5,446 nt of DNA, taken from Candidatus Omnitrophota bacterium. Its GTDB lineage: Bacteria; Omnitrophota; Gorgyraeia; Zapsychrales; Zapsychraceae. Each line of letters starts with the position of its first letter. The first letter of the stretch is position 1. The notes beneath the pieces were generated by a model. The model ran no database searches and had not been told where the DNA came from. It worked only from the letters and a program-made list of their open reading frames with translations. Positions 1-5,446 of this stretch are shown here, piece after piece. A program made the translations under genes and the position numbers. The DNA is taken from the NCBI GenBank assembly GCA_016217585.1, contig JACRHQ010000047.1, positions 1 through 5,446 on the forward strand, given 5' to 3'.

Positions 1-165
1 CACCAGCCGCCCGGCCAAAGCGACTTCCCTGCCTTCCGTAAAGGTTGCCAATACCTGGGCAACAGCATCCAGGGGCTTGAACCCGTCTCCATATGGGTCA
101 AGCCCGCCAGCCCGCAGGTTGCCGAGCTTTTCCAGCCTAACCTTTTTTATCTCATCAAGTTCCAT
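1..165 (-). CDS. lysS: Lysyl-tRNA synthetase (class II), N-terminal 55 residues only
   Basis: The protein would charge tRNA-Lys with lysine in the cytoplasm. Only the first 55 codons lie in the window; the gene runs off at position 1. The ATG is at 165-163. The peptide begins MELDEIKKVRLEKLGNLRAG, continues with GLDPYGDGF and ends in VALAGRLV. The 'RLEKL..LR..G.DPY' helix followed by a 'V.(L/V)AGR(L/I)' strand is the characteristic entry into the anticodon-binding OB fold of bacterial class II LysRS. The catalytic domain motifs 1 to 3 are outside the window, so the class assignment rests on the N-terminus. An in-frame GTG at 174-172 would add only three residues; I keep the ATG because family members start close to this point. 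There is no strong Shine-Dalgarno match upstream, only a GGTG at 179-176. The gene follows lpxI on the same strand but has its own consensus promoter, so it is probably a separate transcription unit. Confidence 0.87.
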   Translation of the reverse strand, partial: MELDEIKKVRLEKLGNLRAGGLDPYGDGFKPLDAVAQVLATFTEGREVALAGRLV

Positions 166-202
166 AAATTTCACGCACCATAATATTAATAAAAAAATTA
201 AT
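166..202 (-). promoter_or_regulatory. Predicted short AT-rich 5' leader of lysS
   Basis: If transcription starts about seven bases after the -10 box, near position 202, the lysS leader is about 37 nt. Its first part is ATTAAT, six T, ATTAAT (202-185), a weak AT-only inverted repeat with a run of seven U in the RNA. It also holds an ATG at 181-179 that opens a short out-of-frame reading frame, MVREIYGT, stopping at 157-155 just inside lysS. No T-box, riboswitch or terminator-antiterminator structure is visible. The start point is inferred from the promoter, not observed. Confidence 0.45.
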
Positions 203-208
203 GGTTTG

Positions 209-237
209 ATTATATAGAAAAAGAATCGCGGTGTCAA
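209..237 (-). promoter_or_regulatory. Perfect-consensus sigma-70 type promoter for lysS
   Basis: Read on the minus strand, TTGACA lies at 237-232 and TATAAT at 214-209, separated by exactly 17 bp (231-215). All twelve hexamer positions match the housekeeping sigma factor consensus and the spacer is the optimal length. The spacer has no TG extension before the -10 box. The promoter sits in the 102-bp gap between the lpxI stop and the lysS start and points into lysS, which is where a promoter would be expected. No operator-like palindrome overlaps it. Confidence 0.85.
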
Positions 238-267
238 TTATTCGCTGGAGGGATTCAAATAGGGGAT

Positions 268-1077
268 TTACGCGGCGACGATGCAGATGCCGGCCTGGTT
301 GGCGAGATGGACGCACTGTTCCCGGTCGATGAGGATGGTCTTTCCCGCCTCAATGCCGATACAACCGGCCCTGGCACGGGCCATGGTACGGATGGTCCGC
401 GGCCCGATGACGGGGACGTCGAAGCGCGGGTCCTGGCTGGGTTTGCTCATCTTGACGACGACCGCGCCCTCACGCGCGATCCGCCCTCCCCTCAGGATCG
501 CCCGGTCGGTGCCTTCCATCGCCTCAATGGCCACAATGGCTTTTTCTTTAACGACGACGGTCTGGCCCACGTCCAGGCGCCCCATATCCCTGGCAATCGC
601 CTTGCCGAACTCGATATCGTCCAGCTCGCGGGAAGTCGGGCCGCGCTTCGTCAACGTGCCTTTCGGTGCCAGGTATTCCTTCAGAAGAAAAGTGGAATCC
701 AGAAGGCGTATGCCGCGCGCCTGGAGTTTGCCGGCGATGGCGGAGAAGATCGTGTCCGCCTTGCGGTCGCGGACAGCGTCAAAGAGGCCCCGGAATTCCT
801 CGTCAAAGGCGACGTTTTTCTCAAACAGGTTGTCCGGGTTGACCTGTCCGGCCATGATGACCTCCCGGACGCCCTCGTCGGCAAAAAACGTAAATAATTT
901 TTTTAATTCTCCGGCGCTGAACCAGGACAATTTTCCGACAAGGAACTTTAACGCGAAGGAGGTGTCTCCACGGATGGCGGCGGCGACAACGCGGTAGCCC
1001 CGGGATCCGGCTTCCCGGGCGAAAAGAAACGGGAGTTTCCCGTTACCGGCGATAAGGCCGAGGGTTGGTTTGGACAT
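268..1077 (-). CDS. lpxI: UDP-2,3-diacylglucosamine pyrophosphatase, LpxI type
   Basis: LpxI hydrolyses UDP-2,3-diacylglucosamine to lipid X (2,3-diacylglucosamine 1-phosphate) and UMP, the step done by the unrelated LpxH in E. coli. The 269-residue product has the family's usual length and layout. The N-terminal domain opens with a glycine-rich LGLIAGNGKLPFLFA segment (residues 6-20). The middle part carries VIMAGQVNP (73-81) and the DSTFLLKEYLAPKG.LT region (127-143). The C-terminal domain contains KPSQDPRFDVPVIGP (212-226). The conserved aspartates of that motif, D216 and D220, include the likely counterpart of the catalytic Asp225 of Caulobacter LpxI; I favour D220 but could not align it. 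The ATG follows the lpxA stop by 19 nt with only a weak GGAT upstream. The stop is TAA at 270-268. The position after lpxA, where many genomes carry lpxB, fits a lipid A role. No terminator hairpin follows the gene. Confidence 0.92.
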   Translation of the reverse strand: MSKPTLGLIAGNGKLPFLFAREAGSRGYRVVAAAIRGDTSFALKFLVGKLSWFSAGELKKLFTFFADEGVREVIMAGQVNPDNLFEKNVAFDEEFRGLFDAVRDRKADTIFSAIAGKLQARGIRLLDSTFLLKEYLAPKGTLTKRGPTSRELDDIEFGKAIARDMGRLDVGQTVVVKEKAIVAIEAMEGTDRAILRGGRIAREGAVVVKMSKPSQDPRFDVPVIGPRTIRTMARARAGCIGIEAGKTILIDREQCVHLANQAGICIVAA

Positions 1078-1096
1078 GACTTAAAGATCCGGGGGA

Positions 1097-1921
1097 TCAG
1101 GCTTGGTCATCGGAGATTTCCGATGAAACGCCGGACGCGTTGCACAATCCCCTCTTCGAAGTTTTCGTGAAAAAGACCAGGTGCTCGAGCTCGGGGCAGG
1201 GCTCGATCTCGTTCGCAATCTTTGCCAGGGCATGGCTGCGGGTCAGCCCCATGCGGAACAATATTTTAAAGGCCTTGCGCAGCTTCTGGATCGTGGCGGG
1301 AGAGATCTCCGCGCGTTTTAACCCCACCGTGTTGGTGTTGACAACACCCGCCGGATGGCCGTCGCACATCGAAAACGGCGGCACGTCCTGGACGACCTTC
1401 GAACACCCTCCCACGATGGAGAGCCGCCCCAAGCGCACGAACTGGTGCACGGCGCTCAGGCCCCCGATGATCGCGCTGTCCTCGAGGATCACGTGCCCTC
1501 CCAGCGTCGCGGCGTTGGCCATGACACAATTATTGCCGATGATGCAGTCATGCGCGATATGGGCGTAGGCCATGATCAGGGTATTATTGCCGAGGACCGT
1601 TTTCCCGCCGCCGTCGGCGGTACCGGGGTTGATGGTCACATACTCGCGGATGACGTTATTCTCGCCGATATTCAAAAAGACGTTGTCGTCGGCCGAGTAT
1701 TTTTTGTCCTGCGGGGCGCTGCCGATGACCGCGCCGGTATAAATCTTGCAGTTACGGCCGATCGTTGTCTGGCCGGTAAGGACACAGTGGCTGCCGACGC
1801 GCACGTTATCCCCGATCGTCACGCCGTCCTCGATGACGGAATAGGGCCCGACGGAAACACCGGAGGACAACTTGACCCCCGGATGGATGACCGCTGTTTT
1901 ATGAATCTTGATGTTTTCCAT
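1097..1921 (-). CDS. lpxA: UDP-N-acetylglucosamine 3-O-acyltransferase LpxA
   Basis: LpxA catalyses the first step of lipid A synthesis, moving an (R)-3-hydroxyacyl chain from ACP to the 3-OH of UDP-GlcNAc in the cytoplasm. The 274-residue protein (262 in E. coli) is a left-handed beta helix of hexapeptide repeats over about residues 2-190, followed by a helical C-terminal domain (about 205-255). The catalytic base is His124 in AHIAHDCIIG (E. coli His125). H121, H143 in GGHV and H159-Q160 in AVHQF match the E. coli active-site residues H122, H144, H160 and Q161. QDKKY (71-75) matches the substrate-binding QDLKY. Gly172 aligns with E. coli Gly173, the acyl-length ruler that permits long chains of about C14. 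In NTVGLKRAEIS (195-207, Asn197 to Ser207) the equivalents of E. coli Glu200 and Arg205 are Val and Ala, while Arg204 is kept. The ATG lies 2 nt after the fabZ stop with a GGA six bases upstream, so translation is probably coupled. Confidence 0.97.
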   Translation of the reverse strand: MENIKIHKTAVIHPGVKLSSGVSVGPYSVIEDGVTIGDNVRVGSHCVLTGQTTIGRNCKIYTGAVIGSAPQDKKYSADDNVFLNIGENNVIREYVTINPGTADGGGKTVLGNNTLIMAYAHIAHDCIIGNNCVMANAATLGGHVILEDSAIIGGLSAVHQFVRLGRLSIVGGCSKVVQDVPPFSMCDGHPAGVVNTNTVGLKRAEISPATIQKLRKAFKILFRMGLTRSHALAKIANEIEPCPELEHLVFFTKTSKRGLCNASGVSSEISDDQA

Positions 1922-1923
1922 AA

Positions 1924-3255
1924 TCAGTCCAGATACGAAGCGTCCGTGAACGAAAAGACCATTTCCGCTTCCGCGGCGATTTCGCCGTCCACCCTGGCCA
2001 AGGCCCTGACCTGGGCCGTCTTCGGCCTGTCCCGGACGACCTCCACCTCCATGACCAGCTGGTCGCCCGGGCCGACGACCCGGCGGAACTTCACTTTGTC
2101 CACCGCTAAAAAGAAGGCTACTTTACCATGATGCACTTCATTCGTCAAGATGACAACCCCGGCGGTCTGGGCCATAGCCTCGACCATCAACACCCCCGGC
2201 ATGACCGGACGGGCTGGAAAATGCCCCTGGAAGAAATTGTCGTTGATGGTGACGTTCTTGATCCCGACGCCCTTTCTGCCTTTCTCGATCTCGATAACGC
2301 GGTCGACCAGCAGAAACGGATAACGGTGCGGCAGAATCCGCATGATACCAGCGATATCAATTTCCCTGTTACCGCCCAATTCAAAAACGGGCCGCCGGCT
2401 TTTTTTCTGTAATTTCTCTTTTTGCTGATAAATTTTCTTCAACAGCTGGATATTGAGCGTATGTCCGCTCTTGACCGCGAAGACATGCCCGCGGATCGGC
2501 ATCCCCAGAAGATACAAATCTCCGATAAAGTCCAGCACCTTGTGGCGCGCGAATTCATCCGGGAACCGGACCGTGTTTTTAATGACGCCTTTTTCTCCGA
2601 CGACAAGGGTGTTGTCGTAATTGGCCCCCTTGCCCAAACCTCTATTTCTTAATTCCTCGGCCTCGTTCTGCAGGCAAAATGTCCTGGCGGGGGCGATGGC
2701 CTCCTGAAAAGTCTTCGCGTCGATCGTGGCGCTGAAAAACTGCGCGCGCAAAAAAGGATGGTCATAATCCAAAACATACGAAACCTTAAAGTCCGGCGCG
2801 GGCGTGATATAGATGGCGCATCCGTTCAGCTCCACCCCCAGCGGCTCCGCGATCTCCAGATACGGCGCCTCCACGCCCTGCTCGGCGATCCCGGCCTCCT
2901 GGATGGCCTTTAAGAAATCCCGTCCGCTGCCGTCGAGCCCCGGAAGCTCAACGGCGTCAACCTCCACGGTGAGGTTGGTGATCCCCAGCCCGCACAAAAC
3001 GCTCATAAAATGCTCGACGGTATGAATAGCGGCCTCGCCTTTGCCGATCGTGGTGCATCGCGGGATACCCGTATCGATATGGATATTGGACGGGTCGACC
3101 GCGATGACCGGCCGGCCGGGCAAATCGACGCGGACGAAACGGATCCCCGCGTTGGCGCCGGCGGGCTTGCAGATCATACGGGCGGCGCAGCCGGTGTGCA
3201 GCCCCACCCCCGCCAGAAAAAATTCTTTTTCGATTGTTTTTTGCTGGTTAAACAT
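1924..3255 (-). CDS. lpxC-fabZ: Bifunctional LpxC deacetylase / FabZ 3-hydroxyacyl-ACP dehydratase fusion
   Basis: One 443-residue chain joins two enzymes. LpxC (about 1-275) removes the acetyl group from UDP-3-O-acyl-GlcNAc, the committed lipid A step, using zinc. The zinc ligands H82 (in TVEHF), H238 and D242 (in [11 protein letters not shown]), the base E81, K239 and H265 (in KSGHTLN) are all present; H238, K239, D242 and H265 even share E. coli numbering. A lysine-rich linker (about 273-297) leads to FabZ (about 298-443), which dehydrates 3-hydroxyacyl-ACP in fatty-acid elongation. FabZ shows [13 protein letters not shown] and [20 protein letters not shown] with catalytic H345 and E359, 14 apart as in known FabZ. 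I chose the ATG at 3255-3253 ([12 protein letters not shown]), which overlaps the end of lpxD by 8 nt. The frame stays open upstream, but that part is the shadow of lpxD and does not resemble LpxC. No stop or shift lies between the two domains, so the fusion is genuine in this sequence. Confidence 0.96.
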   Translation of the reverse strand: MFNQQKTIEKEFFLAGVGLHTGCAARMICKPAGANAGIRFVRVDLPGRPVIAVDPSNIHIDTGIPRCTTIGKGEAAIHTVEHFMSVLCGLGITNLTVEVDAVELPGLDGSGRDFLKAIQEAGIAEQGVEAPYLEIAEPLGVELNGCAIYITPAPDFKVSYVLDYDHPFLRAQFFSATIDAKTFQEAIAPARTFCLQNEAEELRNRGLGKGANYDNTLVVGEKGVIKNTVRFPDEFARHKVLDFIGDLYLLGMPIRGHVFAVKSGHTLNIQLLKKIYQQKEKLQKKSRRPVFELGGNREIDIAGIMRILPHRYPFLLVDRVIEIEKGRKGVGIKNVTINDNFFQGHFPARPVMPGVLMVEAMAQTAGVVILTNEVHHGKVAFFLAVDKVKFRRVVGPGDQLVMEVEVVRDRPKTAQVRALARVDGEIAAEAEMVFSFTDASYLD

Positions 3256-4308
3256 TGCCCAGTTTCTTTTCGAGTTCTTTGACCCTTTTTTCCAGATCAA
3301 GGATCGTTTTGATATAGGACGGAACACGGCGCAAAGCAGCCTGGAATCTTTGTTCGGCCATATACGGCCGGGCGGGGAACCCCGAGATTTTCTCACCGGC
3401 GGGGATGGATTTGGTGATGGCCGCGCGCGAGGCGGCCACGACGCCTTTGCCGATCGTCAGATGGCCGTGAACGCCGACCTGGCCGGCCAGGACGACATTA
3501 TCCTCGATGACAACGCTTCCGGAAATCCCGACCTGGGAAATGATAATGCAATGTTTCCCCATAACCACATTATGGGCGACCTGGACCAGGTTGTCGATCT
3601 TGCTGCCCTCTCCTATGACCGTCTTGCCAAACCGGGCCCGGTCGATGGTGGCGTTCGCCCCGATCTCCACGTCATTTTCGACGACAACTGTCCCGACCTG
3701 CGGGATCTTCTCATGTTTTCCGTTGACCCAGACATAGCCAAAACCGTCATCCCCGATCACTGTACCGCTGTGGACGATCACGCGCTCGCCGAGCGTAATC
3801 CCTTCCCGCAGCGTTACGTGAGGGTAAATCAGACAATCCTTTCCCAGAACCGTGCGATGCCCCACATAACAGCCGCTGTAAATAACGGTATGGTCACCGA
3901 CCACGGCCCCGCCTTCGATCACGGTGTGAGGCCCGACGGCGACATTCTTCCCGATGACCGCGTCCCTGGCGATGACGGCCGTCCTGTGAACACCTCGGGG
4001 GCGGCAAACGGTGTCTTGCGTGAAGAACGACGCGGCCCGGGCGAAGGCGAGGGAAGGATTATCGGTACGGACAACGGACTTGCCCGGAATCTCCACGGAG
4101 CGCGGCGTTATGATGGCGGAGGCTTTCGTCGTCTTTAGAAACGGGATATACTTGGGGTTGGCGATAAACGTTAAATCGCCCGGCTGGGCTTCCTTGACCC
4201 CGCTTAAGCCCGTGATGACCAGCCGCGGGTCGCCGGCCAGCTCGCCGTCGACCAGCTTCGCGATCTGCGCCAGAGTCTTGCGCGTCGCGCGCCCCCCCCG
4301 CGTATCAT
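3248..4308 (-). CDS. lpxD: UDP-3-O-acylglucosamine N-acyltransferase LpxD, frame broken near the 5' end
   Basis: LpxD adds the second (R)-3-hydroxyacyl chain to the 2-amino group of the LpxC product. The N-terminal uridine-binding domain is read from about 4291 to 4090: [18 protein letters not shown], then [10 protein letters not shown] (4177-4148) and [15 protein letters not shown] left-handed beta helix of hexapeptide repeats follows, with [17 protein letters not shown] and [15 protein letters not shown], where the His at 3574-3572 is the counterpart of E. coli catalytic His239. A charged helix ending [15 protein letters not shown] closes the protein. The LpxD frame is open from 4345 but has no ATG, GTG or TTG before the GTG at 4096, which would delete most of the uridine-binding domain. 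The ATG at 4308-4306 overlaps the ompH stop as ATGA, the expected coupled start, but is in another frame. One extra G, or two fewer, in the G8 run at 4299-4292 restores about 353 or 352 residues (E. coli 341). Hence the span given includes a frameshift. Family identity is near certain; the 5' end is inferred. Confidence 0.93.
4292..4299 (-). repeat. Run of eight G at the lpxD frame break
   Basis: The coding strand reads ATGATACGC, eight G, then CGCGCG. It is the longest G or C run in the window and lies three codons after the lpxD ATG. Reading from that ATG without a shift ends at a TAA at 4206-4204 after 34 codons. A nine- or six-G run would join the ATG to the LpxD frame. Such runs are common sites of base-count error in sequencing and of slippage by polymerases or ribosomes. 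Confidence 0.8.
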
Positions 4309-4823
4309 TTTTGCGGCGGCTTGGGCTGGGCCTTATTGAGGGTCTTTAGAATATCCTGGGTCAAATCGCGGGCCGGGTCGCCGTAGATGAGGACGCGGTC
4401 GTTGAGGATCAGCGCGTAACCGTTTTGCTCGGCGTAACCGCTGACGATCTTCTCGATCTCCAGCAGGATCTCGCGGATTTTTTCGTTGCGCTCCTTGGTC
4501 AACGTCGTCTTTTTCTGACGGTCGTATTCCATGAGGTCGTTCTTCATTTTCTCGACATCGCCCTCAAGGGCCTTTTTCTGATCTTCCTTGAGAAGTTCGA
4601 GCTTCCCCTGCTGTTCGCGGATTTTGTCGACTTTGCCCTTGGCCTCCTGCTCGTAGTCTTTATGTTCGGCCTCGAGCGCCTTGTCGTACTCTTTGGTCTT
4701 GTAATACTCGTCAAACAAACGGCTCAGATCGACATAGCCGATTTTTCCTTTCTCGTCGGCGAAAGCCGCCGTCGCGAATAACGCCGCCGCAAAAACGACA
4801 AATGCCAGTTTTACCCCTTTCAT
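4305..4823 (-). CDS. OmpH/Skp family periplasmic chaperone
   Basis: The 172-residue protein resembles Skp (OmpH), which holds unfolded outer-membrane proteins in the periplasm on the way to the BAM complex. It starts with a Sec signal peptide: MKGVK, a hydrophobic stretch over residues 6-21, and a probable signal peptidase I site after AAFA at residue 22. The mature part begins [18 protein letters not shown]; the 'K(I/V)GYVD..R(L/V)F' strand is the family hallmark. Residues about 45-130 are a long, very charged coiled coil rich in Lys and Glu, as in the tentacles of Skp. The end returns to a strand-helix unit ([20 protein letters not shown]) and a Pro/Lys-rich tail. The ATG at 4823 has a strong AGGAGG five bases upstream. 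Its TGA overlaps the ATG of lpxD by 4 nt. The location between bamA and lpxD is the same as for skp in proteobacteria. The gene could equally be named ompH or skp, so I leave the symbol empty. Confidence 0.93.
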   Translation of the reverse strand: MKGVKLAFVVFAAALFATAAFADEKGKIGYVDLSRLFDEYYKTKEYDKALEAEHKDYEQEAKGKVDKIREQQGKLELLKEDQKKALEGDVEKMKNDLMEYDRQKKTTLTKERNEKIREILLEIEKIVSGYAEQNGYALILNDRVLIYGDPARDLTQDILKTLNKAQPKPPQK

Positions 4824-4828
4824 AAACT

Positions 4829-4834
4829 CCTCCT
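4829..4834 (-). promoter_or_regulatory. Strong Shine-Dalgarno site of ompH
   Basis: AGGAGG at 4834-4829 lies five bases before the ompH ATG and is followed by a further AG. It is the only full Shine-Dalgarno match ahead of any start in the window, which fits ompH being the only gene of the operon that follows a gap larger than 20 bp and so must initiate on its own. It also settles the ompH start. Confidence 0.85.
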
Positions 4835-4836
4835 GG

Positions 4837-4857
4837 TTAATAGTAAATGGTGAATGG
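4837..4857 (-). repeat. Three degenerate 7-bp tandem units upstream of ompH
   Basis: On the minus strand the units read CCATTCA, CCATTTA and CTATTAA, back to back, in the 61-bp gap between bamA and ompH and just before the Shine-Dalgarno site. Neighbouring units differ at one and three positions. With only three imperfect copies this could be chance or a relic of a short-repeat spacer. No function can be read from it. Confidence 0.4.
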
Positions 4858-4884
4858 TTGACAGCCCGACTTCATCAGACTTCG

Positions 4885-5446
4885 CTAAAACCCGCGGCTG
4901 ACACTGAAATAAAATTTACCGGAACGCTGGTCTTCTCCCGGCTCATTATTAAGCGGATAACCATAGTCAAGGTTGATCGGCCCTATGGGCGTCTTGACGC
5001 GCAACCCGAACCCCGCCCCGGCTTTAAACCCGCCAGAACCAAAATCCTCTTTCCTGGCCCACACGTTCCCCGCGTCCAAAAATCCCGCCAGCTTGACATA
5101 ATCGACCACGGGGATCGTGTACTCAATATTGCCGACCACCATACTTTCCCCGCCGATGGGGGCTTCCGTATTTGGATCCAACGGCCCCACCCTGCGCTCG
5201 TTGTACCCCCGGATGGTCCTGGCGCCGCCGGCGAAAAAACGCTCGAAGATCGGGACTTTCTGTGAATCTCCATAGGCATCGACGAGACCGCTGTGCAAAC
5301 GGAATTCCAGAACAGACTTGAATTTAAACGGGAGATAATAACTTGCGCTGCCTTCCAATCTGTAGAAATCCTTGTCGCCTCCCAGGGGACCGCCGGCCAG
5401 GTCCGTTGATCCGGTCACAATCAATCCCTTGGTCGGATTAAAACTG
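4885..5446 (-). CDS. bamA: Outer membrane assembly factor BamA (Omp85), C-terminal barrel portion
   Basis: BamA is the central beta-barrel of the BAM complex that folds and inserts outer-membrane proteins. The window holds the last 186 codons; the POTRA domains and the first barrel strands lie beyond 5446. The visible part starts SFNPTKGL, a typical early-barrel motif of Omp85 proteins. It contains FERFFAGGARTIRGY with the conserved (V/I)RG(F/Y) of loop 6 at 5214-5203, then EYTIPVV, GFLDAGNVW, GAGFGLRVKTPIGPINLDYG and the last strand KFYFSVSRGF. The terminal Phe is the usual barrel-recognition signal. The stop is TAG at 4887-4885. A TTG at 5424-5422 is an internal Leu codon, not a start. TamA or another Omp85 member is possible from the barrel alone, but the following ompH-lpxD order strongly favours BamA. 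Confidence 0.92.
   Translation of the reverse strand, partial: SFNPTKGLIVTGSTDLAGGPLGGDKDFYRLEGSASYYLPFKFKSVLEFRLHSGLVDAYGDSQKVPIFERFFAGGARTIRGYNERRVGPLDPNTEAPIGGESMVVGNIEYTIPVVDYVKLAGFLDAGNVWARKEDFGSGGFKAGAGFGLRVKTPIGPINLDYGYPLNNEPGEDQRSGKFYFSVSRGF

Noticed and set aside
185..202. ATTAAT-A6-ATTAAT inverted repeat as a terminator of lpxI
   Set aside because: The stem has only A-T pairs, is not followed by a T run in the right place, and lies downstream of the lysS promoter at its predicted start point.
281..997. Two overlapping plus-strand open frames opposite lpxI
   Set aside because: Both lie wholly inside lpxI, have no ribosome site or domain, and differ in frame from each other; lpxI has family motifs over its full length.
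1355..2131. A 258-codon open frame on the plus strand opposite lpxA and fabZ
   Set aside because: Same kind of shadow: biased composition, no domain, and it spans two well-supported genes on the other strand.
3256..3396. An extended LpxC start about 47 codons upstream of the chosen ATG
   Set aside because: The extra residues are basic and unlike any LpxC N-terminus, and the stretch is already coding for the lpxD C-terminal helix in another frame.
3248..4096. GTG at 4096 as the true lpxD start
   Set aside because: It would remove about 71 residues that clearly match the LpxD uridine-binding domain, and it would leave a 200-bp gap in a tightly packed operon.
3041..4138. A 365-codon open frame on the plus strand opposite lpxD and lpxC
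   Set aside because: It is the mirror of GC-rich hexapeptide-repeat coding sequence: rich in Asp and Gly with no recognisable domain, and it runs across the lpxD-lpxC junction. The minus-strand genes have unmistakable catalytic motifs.
4858..4863. TTGACA on the plus strand as a -35 box
   Set aside because: No -10 box follows at 16 to 18 bp and no plus-strand gene lies downstream.
4868..4883. Direct repeat GACTTC-ATCA-GACTTC near the end of bamA as an operator
   Set aside because: Six-base repeats are expected by chance; one copy partly precedes the bamA stop only by a few bases and there is no promoter nearby for it to control.

Overview
The window looks like chromosomal DNA of a Gram-negative-type (outer-membrane, lipid A-making) bacterium. 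It holds one densely packed outer-membrane biogenesis operon, read entirely on the minus strand, followed by the start of a lysyl-tRNA synthetase gene on the same strand. In the direction of transcription the order is: bamA (3' part only, cut by the window edge at 5446), ompH/skp, lpxD, an lpxC-fabZ fusion, lpxA, lpxI, then lysS (5' part only, cut at position 1). No rRNA, tRNA, CRISPR array, insertion sequence or phage gene is visible.

The order echoes the Escherichia coli bamA-skp-lpxD-fabZ-lpxA-lpxB cluster with two changes. The deacetylase LpxC is fused to the dehydratase FabZ in one 443-residue protein. LpxI, the alternative UDP-2,3-diacylglucosamine hydrolase, sits where lpxB would be, and neither lpxH nor lpxB is present here. 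An LpxC-FabZ fusion is classically a Bacteroidetes/Chlorobi trait and also occurs in several uncultured lineages. The GC-rich codon use and the LpxI pairing make a typical Bacteroidetes less likely. My best guess is an uncultured phylum of the Omnitrophota type, held only at low to moderate confidence because no taxonomic marker can be compared here.

Together the genes cover consecutive steps of lipid A synthesis: LpxA adds the 3-O-acyl chain to UDP-GlcNAc, LpxC deacetylates, LpxD adds the 2-N-acyl chain, and LpxI releases UMP to give lipid X. FabZ belongs to fatty-acid elongation and competes for the same 3-hydroxyacyl-ACP. OmpH/Skp and BamA carry and insert outer-membrane proteins. Genes inside the operon are tightly coupled: a 4-nt ATGA overlap, an 8-nt overlap, a 2-nt gap and a 19-nt gap. 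Only ompH, which follows the one larger gap, has a strong Shine-Dalgarno site.

Two points deserve most attention. First, the lpxD reading frame is broken near its start: the natural ATG overlapping the ompH stop is out of frame with the rest of lpxD, and the break falls at or near a run of eight G. It is either a sequencing or assembly slip or a slippage-prone control site. Second, lysS is preceded by a perfect 12-of-12 sigma-70 consensus promoter with a 17-bp spacer and a short AT-rich leader. Otherwise this is a conserved housekeeping region, and I found no convincing sign of an undescribed defence, mobile or secretion system.
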